From positions 2,017,501 through 2,081,500 of the forward strand of contig NC_041788.1 of NCBI RefSeq assembly GCF_900090045.1: a stretch of 64,000 nucleotides of DNA. Direction: 5' to 3'. The DNA is from Plasmodium malariae (taxonomy: Eukaryota; Apicomplexa; Aconoidasida; Haemosporida; Plasmodiidae). The translations under genes and the position numbers were made by a program. Below, in pieces: positions 1-13,052 of this stretch (its first letter is position 1; the number at the start of each line of letters is the position of its first letter). A model generated the notes under the pieces. That model ran no database searches, was not told the DNA's origin, and was given only the letters and a program-made list of their open reading frames with translations.

Positions 1-237
1 ATGAGGTACAATAAAATCACGTGTATACTACGTACGTACATACATACGTACATACATACAAACACACATACATACATATGCTCATATATATACTATTATT
101 CTATTTTTTTGTATATAATAGTATGATTTTTTTCCCTTGTGGGTTGTGTTACAGCTTTTCATACGTATCTATGTCTATAATATTGTAATGCTGTTTTTCA
201 TTTTCTTTTTTTTTTCTTTTTTGCATTAATCGAATAG
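1..237. other. AT-rich sequence before first recognised exon (probable intron)
   Basis: This stretch holds ACAT/ACGT-type short repeats in about the first 80 bases and a T-rich tract just before position 237. I see no convincing coding sequence. It most likely is intron belonging to the large gene that begins upstream of the window. Confidence 0.4.
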
Positions 238-3200
238 TCAAATTTAATCCCTCTAATCTTTTTAATATTAATGAATCCTTGTTGTTGCGCATGTACATGT
301 GTATATGTATAAACGTGTAGGTATATTATGTATATATATGTTCTGCACAAACTCCGTAAAATCTTGTAACTGCTGCTTCCTCTTTTTAGTTACAACCTGA
401 ATAACATCCACGACATTTATTACACTCACAAAGAAGAGTCAGATATATGTGATATAATTATAAAAAGATACAATGAAAATATATACTTGAGCATATTTAA
501 TAATATGCTTATTATGATAAATCCAAGTGAATACGTGAATGCATTTTATAAATTACTTTTTAAAACGAAAAATAAAAATAGTTATATATTAAGTTCATTT
601 ATTAATTATGCTACTGGAAAGTATTTAGCAATAGAAGAAGAAAATGTAGAAGAAGAATTAGGAGAAGAACTAGAAGAAGAACTAGAAGGAGAACTAGAAG
701 AAGATTTAGAAGGAAATGAACAAAAAAATTCAGATGGTACATCTAACGAAAGTTCCGATGAGATAAAAAAAAAGATATTAAAATATGTAAAGCAAAAACC
801 TTATCTCAATATAAGGAATATATATGATTTACAAAAATTAAAAAAAAAGGAAAAAAAAAATTTAATTGAAATAAAAAATGATTTATTCATTAATAGATAC
901 AGAGATATTATCGATATGCATAAGGATATCTCGATCAAATCTAAAATAAAATATAGCATGTTGTACAATATTAACATGGGTGCGTGGGATGAAGCAGCTA
1001 TGGATAGTTCCGAAGATGTAGCTGGTGGTATTACGGACGATGTAGCTAGACATGCTGCTGAAGATGAAGTTAATGGTTCTTACGATGATATTTCAAATTC
1101 ACAGTGTTGCACCACCAACACGTATCGCAATAAAATTACGAAGAAGTCAAAACAAACTCGCAGTTTCAGCAACATATATGCCTCAAACAAATCAACATTA
1201 AGTTCGTCGGAGAATAAAAATAAATTATTATTTGTATATGGGGAGAAGTACAGTAATCAGAATATAATAAATTTGTACATTTTCAAACATATAATAAAGA
1301 AAGAGAAAAAAAGGAAATTATATCATGCATATAAAAGGGTTATGAATATACTTAATTTATTTTTTTGTCACAAGTACTATAATTTTATAATCCATTTGAG
1401 TAATAATAAAGAAATTCTGTATTTTAATGTCTCTCCTTGGTTGTTAATGGATAAAGATAATGTAACAAATATGTGCACGAAAATAATTAATTTTTCTGAA
1501 CAGCTGTTAAGGAGTGCGGATAATGAAAATTGTAAAGAAAATGGTACAATAAATAACAAGAATTTTAATGACCTTAACGTGTCAGGTGATTTGGAATACA
1601 AGAAAAATACTAAAAATTGTAGTAAAGATATAGAAAAAAGTATTAACAATGAACATACGACGGATAATGCAAAAAAATGTATGTGTGATATTAATAAAAA
1701 GAATTATACTGAGAATGAATTGTTTAAAAATAATTTTATTAAAATCCCACGCATTTTTTTCTTCCTCCTAAGAGGTGCACTAATAGACAGTAATAATAAA
1801 TATTTTAAACAATTAAAATTACACCCTCTAGATGTAAAAAAAATATATAAAAATTATATAGAACCTCTTGAGATAGACCTTGAAGTGGCGAAGTTAAAAA
1901 GAACGTTTTCTAATTTTTTAGAATTAGGTTTTACACATGAAAATATAACATGTATAATTAAAATAATTTTTGCAATTATCTTCATAAATGTATATATGAA
2001 AATAAAAACATGCTTGAAAATAAATGAGCAAGAAACATTAAATGCTTTACAAATACAACTAATCAAAATTTCGGATTATATAAAATTAAGAAAAGTCAAT
2101 ATGAAAAATGAAAAAGGAAATATACAAACAAAAGAGGAAAATTACTATTTACATAATTTTCTTAATTTTAATTATGATAATTATATAAGTGATTGTTTAA
2201 GTTCCTTTTCCGAAAAAAAGTGTGATATTAATACTATAGCTCATGTTATCAAAAGTACCTATATGAATAAAAAAAAAAATAATGAAAGAAGATGGTCAAT
2301 CCAGAGGGAAAATCATTGTAATAATAATGCAAATAGGGGAGCAATAACACAAAAAAGAGGTTCATCGAAATATGATGGGAAGAACATGGAAGAGGGAAGT
2401 GAACTAAGAAATGAAAAAAGCACCAAACGAAAAACTAGTGCAGAGGCAGTCAGTAATGATGACGATACCTATGAAAATGGAAATTATTACAATACCAGGA
2501 AAAGAACAGATGAACTGAAGAACAGGAGTTATAACTATTATAAACACATAAGAAATATAGTAAGAAATGAGTCAAATTATTTCGTGGTATTCGCTGGTCA
2601 TATAATCGAAGAATACATATCCTTTTTACTAGGTGTTGATTTAAATGTTCTTATAAATGTTTTAAGTAATACAATAAAATTAAAAAATTTGTGTTCAACT
2701 ATTTTCTTCAGATTAAAAATAAAAATAATAAAGCATGTGAACGAATACCTAAAACGTATAAACTCAAATACAACACCTATTAATCATTCGTTATATATTT
2801 ATTGCAATAGTGGATTAAAGGAAAATATAGTGCAAACGAATAATAATGAAAAAAAAAAAGAGAAGATAAATAACAATTTATGTGAACTTATTAATAATAT
2901 ATACAGTGAAATAGTACACTCCTATTATTTAAAAATGTCTATGTTTAATAATGATTGTTGTATTGTGCATGCAATAAATGAGCTAAATACTAAAAAAGGA
3001 AAAAAAAGAAAAAATAATTATGATGATGTCATCAACAGTAGTATTCAAAAATATAAAAGTATTAGTAATAATATGTACAAAAATAGTATAAAAGGTTCTT
3101 ATATTTTTCATTTTAACAAAAATAAAATATTACATTTATTAGAAAAATACACATACAAGTATTTAAGTGTCCTTGAGCATCAACAATCGCACGAATGGTG

Positions 3201-6200
3201 CGAAACGCAAGGACAGTTGGGTGTAAATTCAAGCACACTGATAAAAGCGGAATATTATAAATTTATGTATATATTTCACTATTTAGTGAAAAAATTAACA
3301 CGATATTATAACGATTTATATATCAGAATGACAAATAATGATAATGGAAGCAGAAATAATTTCGTCCGTAATTATACTAGCATTCCTATAGAGAAACATA
3401 GTACAGATGATGACAGCGATATTTGTGTAGAGAAAATAGTTAAAAAGTTCATAGAAGAGATAACAAAAGATGATAACATGAATGATAATAAGTGTATAAA
3501 CAAAATGCAAAGATATAAAATAGAAAAAAAAAAAAAAAAAAAAAAAAAAAACTTTTCTATAGTACATTACAATGACAAAAAAACAAGGTACAAATGTAAT
3601 AATATGATTTTTGACAATATAAAAGATGTGTGTGCGTTATGTGATATTATCGAAATTGTAGAAAATAGTGAGATGAAATTTTTAAGAAATATATTTTTTA
3701 AAAATTCCATTCCATTGAAAAGTGTAAAAAGTGATCTGTTGTATAGTGAAATATGCTTTTTTATAAATATTATAAAAAATACATATGAAAAATTTTACGT
3801 ACTTGTTTTCAACGAAAGGCAGAGAAAGACTATGGATAATTCTTATTATCCTAAATATATATCAGCATATTTAAAATATAATAAATCTGCATTTGATAAT
3901 GACTATGTTAGTAGTTCTGGTAGTAATATTTTAAATAATAATTTTTCCTTACCAATTAATAACTTTTTTTCTCATAATATAAAATCAAGTAAAAATTTTT
4001 TTTTGGCAAACTCGGGTAGCAAGTCAGTGGGACTCATAGATGATTTTTGTGAATTAGAAAAAAAAATAAATAAGCAACATATAATATGTGTAATAAATAT
4101 GCTAAATTTAAAGGCCATTTTTACGTATCAGTTAAAATATTTATACTATAGTTTAACGTACATAAGTTTTATTAAGAAGTACATACTATTTTGTATTCAC
4201 ATTAGTAAGGACGATGACTTAATGAAGCTTGTGAATTATTACAAGGAAAGGTGCAAACAGAAATGTAAAAATAACTTGATTCATAGTAGAGAACAGAAGA
4301 GATATTCGAATGATTCAATAATTAGAGTAAATAAGGGCATACGCTTGGACACTCACAAGATTAACACAAACACATACGGAAATGCAAATAATAATGCCAT
4401 TACGGATAGTAATACTACTACGAATAATAATACAAGTGCTAGTACATTTAGTAGTAGCAAAAAATCTGAGGAAGTGGGGAGAAACAATAATGCGTTAAAA
4501 AATGAAGGAATTATAAAAAAGAAGGAAAAAAAAAAAAAAATAGATGCTCTGCATTTTAGTTATTTAAATTACCTGTCCATGAAGGAAAAAGAAGATTTGT
4601 GTAAAATTATTTTATACAACTTTAAGATAACAAAAGATATACTCTATTTTAACAATTATATATTTATAAGAAAAAACGTTTATTTCATTTTAGCTCATAT
4701 GAAAGACGAATTTATAAAATTGATAATTCCTCATATTCGAAAAATAGAGAATTGTTATATAGCTTACAAGAACAGAAAAGTAAAATATTTTTATAGGGAC
4801 AAAATCATAATCGTGCAAAATTATATGAGAAAGTTTCTGTTTTTTTATAATATGAACAAAGTAGAAAGACAAAAAAACTTACTTGTTTCATTTTTAATAT
4901 TTTATAGCTATATCATTAAAAATAAAAATTTCGACGAAACAAAAGAAATGTTAGAATTTTGTAAAAAAAATTTTATGAAGAAAGAAAAACAGTTAATTAG
5001 ATATGCCGCATGTGTATATATACAATCCTGGTATAGAAAAGTAGTACAACAGAGAAAATACAAATTATTAAAATTAGAATTATCGAAAAAAAAAGCTATA
5101 GAAAATATAAATATAGTAATTAAAATGTACATAACACAATTAAAAACAATAAAAAATTTGAATGATGTAATTATACCTAACAGAAGTGCTACATTAATTC
5201 AGTCCTATTTTAGAAAATATATCTGTCTAAATAATTTTCAAAAAAAGCTACTTTTAAAAATATGTTTTTTATCTATTAAAAGAAAATATTTGACTTATTC
5301 TAATGTAGTAACTAAAGTGAATTATCATTATTTACTAAAAAATATATATAGTAGAAATATAATACAAGGTCAACTTAAAATACCTGAAGCAGTAATTAAG
5401 ATACAAAGTAAGTACAAAGCATATATTGTTAAAAAACAGTATATTATGTTAGTAAATGCTATTTATTTTACTCAAGCATATGTACATACATGCATAGAAA
5501 TAATCAGATATAATAAAATAAAAACAAGTGCTATAATTATACAGAAGTGGTGGAGAAACTTTTGCAAATTAAAAAGAGTTTTTGAACAAGTACAATTAAA
5601 TATATATAGTAATGAATACGACAAAAAAAGGTATTACTTTTTAAATAAAAATAATTTTCCGTTTTATAATTATTACCTTTTAAAAGAACAAAAATCGATG
5701 AAATTGTTAACATATCATATTTTACTAAAACAATGGTATTTTTTTTATTTTAAAAAATTTCAAAAAAAAAATCATACATTTAATATTGTTTTTAATTTAA
5801 AATTATATAAAAATATTTCATACCATTACTCTCTCCCTTGGGCATACAAAATAAATTCAATACTTAAAATAATTCATATGAAACAAATGTTTCAAAAATG
5901 CACTAGTAATAATCAGAACACCATTTTTAACGTACCTGTTTTTGAGTCCATACAAATATTTGTTGGGAGAACGCACACAATTCTTTTAATAAGCCAAAGT
6001 GTCACCAATGAGCGAAACACCATGGGTGCAAATAGTTCTAACTGCACCAGTAGTAGTAGCAAAAAATTATATGCTAGATTTGTTTACAGCCTTGGATCAA
6101 ATGATTATGGCCAGTTAGGTTACTATAATTTATTCGAAAAAAATTTCAATTATCATACTAGTAGTTTTCCCAAGCGGATAGAAACTTCTGTGGACGACAA

Positions 6201-7903
6201 GAAATATACACAATGCATGGGTAGCATGTTCCCGGGACCTAATGACAGATCACATACTATGGGAACATATCAGAGGAAGGGATGCTACAACTATATGAGT
6301 TCTAATGGAAACACTGATAATATCTGTAGCGTGAATGTAGAAGCGAACAGGAATTCTATAACAAGAGATAGTAAACTTAGAAAAACTGAAAGCGTGAGGA
6401 GCACAAGAAAAAATAGTTCATACTATGATACTACGCTTAGAAGTCTCGGAAGCAGCGAGAACGACAAGGGAGACAGCAGCTACAACAGGAATAAGACTGC
6501 TCCTTCAAGCACAAGAAGAAGCTGCAACAGTAATAACTGGGAAAAAGAAACTTATGCCCCCGAATACGAAAAAAAAAAAAATATAATAAATAAAATAAAT
6601 AATATCAACAGCAATAATATTAATAATAGAAACAGTAATAATGGTAATAATAATATTAATAGTAAAAATAATTACCGTAAAAGTGATAGTACTAATATTA
6701 CCAACCTATGCAGTAGGTATCAGAAAAGTTTGCAATATTTGACTTTTGAATATAAGCAAAATTATACTATTTCGAAGAGTTTTTTTATAGATTCGTGTGA
6801 ACAGTCCTTATGTGATATTGTGAATTATAAAATAATAGAAAAAAAAAATAAAAAAGGGGAAATTGAAAAGATAGTTGAATTTACAAAAGTAATAAATGAA
6901 ACAAATAAAATTACTAATATTAGCTGCGGGTCAGAACACACATTAGCACTTAGTGAAAATGGAAATTTGTACTCCTGGGGTAGTAACATGTTTGGACAAT
7001 GTGGTCAGAAATATGAAAAAACTGTAATTAGATATCCTAAAATTATTAAATATTTTTTAAAAAATAAAATTTATATTAAAAATATGAATTGTGCATCATA
7101 TCACAGTGCTTATATTACTAGAACAAATGATTTATATATTAGTGGGAATTTTCTTTTTATTAATTTGAAATATTTTAATAAGAATATTTTCGAGCCAATA
7201 TTTTTAATATCTAGTTGTCATGATATCATATGTAAAGATAGCTTTAACATATGTTTAAGAGTAAATAAGAATTCGCTTTACATATGGGGTAATAATTATA
7301 AATGCATACTAGGATTAAATAAACAAAAATTAAGAAATCTAGATGAAATTTCTCTCTATCCTTTAACAACAATTTCATCAAATATTATTGTTAACAAAAT
7401 TGCGTGCTCCGATAATTTCGTATGTTTAATAACTAAACTCAATTCTCATAAATATTCCGTGTACATGTGGGGACAATTCTCTCTTATAGAAAAAAAAGAA
7501 GAGAGCACTTCATCTTCCGTTGCAACAAATATTAATAATATATTTTCTAAGTTTCGAATTAAAGCTACTATGAAGAATACTAAAAAGGAAGAGGAAAAAA
7601 ATACTGATGATAATTGTTCAAAACAAAAAATAATATTTATTGCGAAACCTTCACCTGTTCATAACGATCTCTGGGATGATATGGAGGCCATTGATATATG
7701 CTGTGATTTGCACGAAATTTTGGTATGTTTTACGCACATTTAAAAATAAATAAAATAAAATAAAAAAGACTACAAATGTTAATGCAAATATTAGAACATC
7801 TCACCCGCGTGAGTTACACAAACGTTTGCTATACGTGCGCATATTTTTTACGCACATATTATTCACGTGAAACCTTGTTAATTCTTCTTTTAAGTAGATT
7901 ACT

Positions 7904-7952
<49 letters not shown>

Positions 7953-8985
7953 AGTACATTATAAAGCAACAGCTACAAAACTAATGCACTTTGTTCTGAG
8001 CACAGGCACACATAGGTGTGTGCACGTATATATATATATATATATGTATATATAGATAGATATATACCCACGCATGTTCACGTGAACAACCGTTTTGTAG
8101 GTTCTAATGAACAATCTGGGCCTGTATGGATTCAACTCAGTAGAAATCCCAAACTGTGATAAGAAGGGAGAAGTAAAAGAAACGAATGTATCATTCAACT
8201 TTTATAATAGAAGAGAAATAGAAAAGAAAAAGGAAAAAAAAATAGCTTATGAAGAACCTGAAATATATGAACAAATAGAAGTTTTAAATCCATCACTGTA
8301 TATGTTTAAATATTTTAAACCGTCCTATTTTAATATAAAAAAAATTAATTGTAGTTATAATAAAAATAGCTTATCAATTATGAATGCAACAATGGGAGAA
8401 TATGAAATTCCAAAGTTTAACAAAAAGTTGGAATTCATCACACCGTCTGGTACGAGTTCTTTCTTATGTCATTTTAAACAATATGTATAAATATCCACAA
8501 TTTAAAGAAAAAATTTTACCCCTTAGAATTTCATTATATTTTTCTCATTTTATTTAATCTCCCCTTTCGCTATTTATTTTTGTAGGTGATATTGCACAAT
8601 TTCCAGAAAAAATAAGAGAAGTTATTTTGCAAAAGGCTAAAGAGGAAAGTACTAAATGGATCAAGTCAACTGACGATCCTTATATAAATGTAAGAAAAAA
8701 AAAAAAAAATAAAAAGACGACAGTGATCATAAATATACTACAATATATATTTTATATATGGAACGCGCAAATTAACCTACAAAACGCGAAGTGCCCTCGT
8801 GTTACATATATACATATATATAAGTATGCATAAATACACATGTATATATATAATTTCTTCAGACATGTAATATTATAATACTATATACATATTTATATAT
8901 ATGTATATATACGTATTCACTTTTTTTTTTTTCTTTCTAGCATTTCCAAATAAAAAATTCTAGTGACTCGGATAGTAACAATTAG
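238..8985 (+). CDS. Large IQ-motif and RCC1-repeat protein (5' end outside window)
   Basis: Inferred exons are 238-292, 390-7722, 8101-8449, 8586-8689 and 8941-8985 (stop). The 390-7722 exon alone gives more than 2,400 residues. About five IQ-like calmodulin-binding helices lie at 4714-5585, with cores such as YIQSWYRK, LIQSYFRKY, IKIQSKYKAY and IIQKWW. RCC1-type blades follow: SLGSNDYGQLG near 6090, CGSEHTLALSENG then WGSNMFGQCG near 6925-7010, and YIWGNNYKCILG near 7280. The donor GTATGT at 7723 joins in phase to GTT CTA ATG at 8101 and restores a further blade (HEILVLMNNLGLYGF). The donor after 8449 is the least sure junction; a weaker alternative lies a few codons later. The 238-292 exon is phase-compatible but short. 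There is an acidic Glu/Leu repeat at 640-720, a run of nine Lys at 3524-3551, and Asn-rich spacers. Such proteins may link calmodulin-type light chains to a beta-propeller scaffold. I do not recognise a specific family name. Confidence 0.75.
3524..3551 (+). repeat. 28-nt poly(A) run inside coding sequence
   Basis: An uninterrupted run of 28 A lies inside the large IQ/RCC1 gene and encodes nine consecutive lysines in frame. It lies within a Lys/Asn-rich low-complexity spacer. Its exact length could be affected by sequencing or replication slippage, but the frame stays open on both sides. Confidence 0.9.
7905..7950. repeat. (TA)n microsatellite in intron
   Basis: About 46 bp of uninterrupted TA dinucleotide. 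It lies inside the inferred 7723-8100 intron of the IQ/RCC1 gene. Confidence 0.9.
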
Positions 8986-9789
8986 CTTTTTTCTTTTAAT
9001 GTAAACAACAAGAATTAGCTAAAGAGAGCGAAAATTAAAAGCTCCAATTATATATATATATATTTTTTTTTTTTATTAAATTGCTTGATATTTTGTTGTA
9101 CTTCATTTGTTTCTTTAGAATTTATTGGACAACTTTTTCTCTTCTCTTCGACCGCATAAATATGTTTTTGTAAATCCTTCGCTTCGTAATTTAGATTGTT
9201 TATAAGTATTATTTTCAAATAATTGTACTACCAAAAAAAAAAAAAAAAAAAATGTAAAGCAAACATATATTTCTATTTTGTATTTTTCAGTGCTTACAAA
9301 ATATAGAGTTCTGTTCATCTTATCTGTTAATATTAAATGCGTAAAATTTATTATTTTGTGATGAATCACTCTTTTAACCTTATGTATTTTTATTTTGTTA
9401 TATTTTATTTTATTTCATTTTTTTTTTTTTTTTTAATATCACCTTTTTAATATTGTTTTACGTCATTTCATTTATTTTCATTCCACTTTGCATTTCATTC
9501 TTTTTTCATTTTTTTTGCATTTTTAAGTTGACGAAAATATGAAATATTAAGTGCTATACTAAATATGTTACATAATTTTTAACGCTTTAGTGTGCTATTT
9601 GGATCAGCTATACTTAAAATGTAGATATTTTAACTTGCTTAATTTATTTGGGCATTTTTAATGAACTATCCGTGCTTACCTTGTTTACCTTATTTATCTA
9701 GTTTATTTTTTTTTTGTTCTTGTTCATTTCTTTCCTTTTCATCCATCTGATAGTTATTATGCATTTTTCTCTTTTTACAAAGAACAAAA
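8986..9789. other. Intergenic region, tandem (+) genes
   Basis: It lies between the stop of the IQ/RCC1 gene and the start of the CWF19-like gene. It contains poly(A) near 9234-9250 and several poly(T) tracts, including 9420-9434. No coding potential was seen. It presumably holds the 3' UTR of the first gene and the promoter of the second. Confidence 0.6.
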
Positions 9790-11316
9790 ATGAGCGATGT
9801 GGACGAATTTTATGAATATGCAAAATATAACTTTTTAAAGCTTTTAAAAAAAAATAATATAAATTCGAAAGATGAAGGGCAAAGAGATAAAAGTCGGGAG
9901 AAGGAAAGTAGGATTAAAGGAATGAACAAAAAATTATTGTCTGATATAGAAAATTTAAAAAAGGATGATTTGAATGATAAAGAAAGCTATGATAAAAAAT
10001 ATATAAATTTTTTACTAAAAGGAAAAAATAAGAATTCTAAGAGTTACAAAAAGGAAAAAAAGGAAATCTCTTCTTCAGATACAGTATCATCATCTTGCCC
10101 ATCCTACGCTTCACTTTTATATGAAAAGGACAAAGAACATGGAAGAAAGGAGGAAAAAAAAAGAAAAGATGATAAGCATAAAAAAAAATGCAAAGAGGAG
10201 GAAAGACAAAATAGGAAAAGAAAAAGGGACAAAAAGAGAGAACACAGGAAAAAGAGAAAAGAAGAAAAACAATCTAAACACGCTAAGAAGTATGAAGATA
10301 ATGAAGGCCATAGGAGTGTAGAAATATACGAAGGGTTGGAAAAGTTTGAAAATAATGAAAGATACATAAAAAGTGAAATAAAAAATGTATCACATAGACG
10401 GAGCGTTTCATCAGATGATAGCACAAAAGGGGAAAGGCAAAATGATGGCAAAAGTATGTTCAATAAAAATGAAGGTGGAAATATTCCTTCAGCGCGCCCT
10501 ATTGAAAGGGGACCCATATTTCATTTGGCTGAAAATGCAAAATTAAGTATAAAATTAGAAAACATAATAACGGAAAAAATAAATAAAATGAAAATGAAGA
10601 ATGCATTAAACAAAAGTTTGGTAGACTGTAAATACTGTATCGATTCCAATTCATTTAATAAAATAAACAAATTAAATATAATAAGTATTAGTGACAGATC
10701 ATATATATGTTATTATAATTATAAAAATATTTTTTTAAAAGATCAGCTATTTATTTCCCCTATAGAACATACAACAAGTGTAACGAACACAAATTTTGAA
10801 ACGATTCAAGACATGCGTAATCATATGAAATCTTTAATAGCAATGTTAGAAGAAAACAATGAAACATGTATTTTTGTAGAATTCAATAATTGCTTTAATG
10901 TAAATATTGAATTAATATCATTGAGAAAGGCAAAACATACATACATCAATTGTTATGTTATACCTATGGAACTACTGGAAAAAGCCAAAATTTATTTCAA
11001 AAAAAATATGGAAGATATTAGTTCTTTATATAGAGAAAATAAACAGTTAATTATTACTAACAGTAAATATGCACCTTATAATGTTATACCTAAAAATATT
11101 CCATATATATCTATTAATTTTTCTCTTGTTGAAACGTATATACAGGTTATCGAAAATAATTATGACTACATAAACATGTGTAAATGTATTTTTACAGACC
11201 TATTCAAAAAAGACAAACTTTATAAATATTTTCGAAATTTTCAGCAGTACGTTAATACTGTGGAACAATTTAAAACTCATTACGAAAAGTACGATTGGAC
11301 TAGCTATGTTAGATAG
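9790..11316 (+). CDS. CWF19-like protein (CwfJ domains), spliceosome/lariat turnover
   Basis: Single-exon, 508 residues. The first ~250 residues are highly charged Lys/Glu/Arg low complexity. From about residue 275 the sequence matches the CwfJ C-terminal domain 1 pattern: a CKYC zinc-type pair, an ISISDRSYICYYN strand, then FISPIEHTTS, the HIT-like histidine region that follows the conserved 'PI.H' motif. The last ~100 residues resemble CwfJ domain 2, ending with YDWTSYVR. In yeast and humans, CWF19/Drn1 proteins act with the lariat debranching enzyme Dbr1 on post-spliceosomal intron lariats in the nucleus. Family assignment follows from motif order; the function is by homology. The start is the first ATG (after ACAAAA) and no upstream exon is needed. 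Confidence 0.85.
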   Translation: MSDVDEFYEYAKYNFLKLLKKNNINSKDEGQRDKSREKESRIKGMNKKLLSDIENLKKDDLNDKESYDKKYINFLLKGKNKNSKSYKKEKKEISSSDTVSSSCPSYASLLYEKDKEHGRKEEKKRKDDKHKKKCKEEERQNRKRKRDKKREHRKKRKEEKQSKHAKKYEDNEGHRSVEIYEGLEKFENNERYIKSEIKNVSHRRSVSSDDSTKGERQNDGKSMFNKNEGGNIPSARPIERGPIFHLAENAKLSIKLENIITEKINKMKMKNALNKSLVDCKYCIDSNSFNKINKLNIISISDRSYICYYNYKNIFLKDQLFISPIEHTTSVTNTNFETIQDMRNHMKSLIAMLEENNETCIFVEFNNCFNVNIELISLRKAKHTYINCYVIPMELLEKAKIYFKKNMEDISSLYRENKQLIITNSKYAPYNVIPKNIPYISINFSLVETYIQVIENNYDYINMCKCIFTDLFKKDKLYKYFRNFQQYVNTVEQFKTHYEKYDWTSYVR

Positions 11317-11939
11317 GTACATTGCAGTGTGCACAATGCGTTAACCTTTTTTTTTTCTTTTTTAAATGGAGGTAGTAAAAAAAATGGGGGAAAAAAAAAG
11401 AGGAGCATGGGAAATAAGGGAAAAAAGGGAAAAAAGAGGACGAAAAGAATAGAAGAAAGGGATAGAGAAGAAAAAAGGAATGGAAAAGAGCCCAAGAAAG
11501 TATGATTAAAAGAATAAGAAAAAAAGGTTGAATAAAATAAAAGAAACTTCAAACGTTCAGTACGAATGCATGCTTGCAAAAATAAAAAAAGATAATACCT
11601 TTGTTAACAAATTGATTATAATTCATGAACATTTTAAAAAACATGGAAAATTATAACAAATTATTCGAATTATAATCAAGTAAAAAAAAAAAAAAAAAAA
11701 AAAAAAATTTAAGTTAAATGATACAAAACAAAAAATTATGCATATAATGCATACATACAACGATGACATAGTCACAGAAAATACAAAGTGTGCACCGAAA
11801 TGTGCATGAGAGTTTCTACATAGACACTTATAATTATCTATACATATATATATATACATGTGCATGTTCATATCTACGAATATATATGTGCGCGATTATA
11901 CATACGCAGTGCAACAAGCGAAATTGTAAAAGGAAAAAA
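11317..11939. other. Convergent intergenic region
   Basis: It separates the 3' ends of the CWF19-like (+) and TSR3 (-) genes. It contains a purine-rich AAAGGG/GGAAAA-type stretch (11370-11530) and a poly(A) run near 11682-11706. No gene seen. Confidence 0.55.
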
Positions 11940-13052
11940 CTACATGTAATTGTCTTCATAGATAATCTTGTAGTGGTCTATTTTTTTCCTTTCCTCTTTT
12001 TCATTTAATGAATCTTGAATTAATTCATTTTCTGCATTTATTATGTCATCATGAGTGTAACATAACTTATATTTATCTAAGAAGTCTTTATTTACAGTGG
12101 TAAAATAAATACTCCATTTGTATATGCTTAATATATCTCTGCACTGCTTATTATAATTACATACATATAAACAGAAGGCTAATGATTCCAGGCAAGAAAG
12201 TTTATATGGTTTTCCATAATTTATACTGTTCACGGCTATGGAGTATGGTAATTTTCTTTGATTAGTGAATTTAATTTTTTTTAACAAATCTACTGATTTC
12301 CAAGAACAGTCAATTACTGACAAGCCAAAATTTTCAATAATTTGCTTATCATATAGAGAAAAATATTTATCACCGTATGGAGTTAATACTATTCCTTTAA
12401 ACTTTTTATTTACTTGAACTTTTTTTATTTTTTTAAAGCGATATAACTTTTTGCATGAACATTTATTATTTTGGCATTCATTATAATCAATCATAAAAAG
12501 TTTTATTTCTTGTACATCTTCCTTTTTGTTTTCTTTCTGGGAATATTCATCAAATTTTTCGCTAATTTCTTCAGTAATATCGGCATCATCCATCGTGTCA
12601 ATTCCAACTGTTGTTTCTTTTTCACTCAACATATCTTTACTTTGATTAGTTCCTTTTGGTTTATGATTTCTACATCTACTATTATCATCATCATCATCCA
12701 TTACGTTGTTATAAAGTGTTCGACATGTGACAACACTTTCTTTACTCTCTGAATTTGTCCTTTCTCCTTTTATTCCTTTACCTATTTCTTTACCTATTTC
12801 TTTTCCCATTTCTTTTCCCATTTCTTTTCCCATTTCTTTTCCACTTTCCTTTTCCTTTTCTCTTCTTCTCAGAACGCTCGTATGGTTATCCATATTAAAA
12901 TTCCCTTCATTAGGCATTCCATTTCCTAACTCCTTTTTCATAATACATTTCACATCTTCACCATTTTTGCCTTTTTGCTTATTCCTTTCATTAATTAGTT
13001 TGACTAAATTATGAATTGAGTACTTTTTCTTTTCCAAAATTTGCCTTTTCAT
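11940..13052 (-). CDS. TSR3: TSR3, 18S rRNA aminocarboxypropyltransferase
   Basis: Single exon, 370 residues. The N-terminal ~175 residues are a Plasmodium-type charged extension with a Lys-Glu-Met/Ile-Gly hexamer-like repeat (KEMGKE units, 12775-12845). The conserved core starts near residue 188 with DYNECQNNKCSCKKL, the short N-terminal motif also seen in RLI/ABCE1 proteins. It continues with LTPYGDKYFSLYD, then VIDCSWKSVD, and the diagnostic block LPYSIAVNSINYGKPYKLS followed by LESLAFCLYV. The end, FLDKYKLC, fits the family. TSR3 transfers the aminocarboxypropyl group from SAM to the hypermodified pseudouridine of 18S rRNA late in 40S maturation. The reaction is known from yeast and archaeal relatives, not shown here. 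Confidence 0.92.
   Translation of the reverse strand: MKRQILEKKKYSIHNLVKLINERNKQKGKNGEDVKCIMKKELGNGMPNEGNFNMDNHTSVLRRREKEKESGKEMGKEMGKEMGKEIGKEIGKGIKGERTNSESKESVVTCRTLYNNVMDDDDDNSRCRNHKPKGTNQSKDMLSEKETTVGIDTMDDADITEEISEKFDEYSQKENKKEDVQEIKLFMIDYNECQNNKCSCKKLYRFKKIKKVQVNKKFKGIVLTPYGDKYFSLYDKQIIENFGLSVIDCSWKSVDLLKKIKFTNQRKLPYSIAVNSINYGKPYKLSCLESLAFCLYVCNYNKQCRDILSIYKWSIYFTTVNKDFLDKYKLCYTHDDIINAENELIQDSLNEKEERKKIDHYKIIYEDNYM

Noticed and set aside
10104..10517. 137-codon minus-strand frame rich in Ser/Leu/Phe
   Set aside because: It is the antisense of the Lys/Glu-rich N-terminus of the CWF19-like gene.
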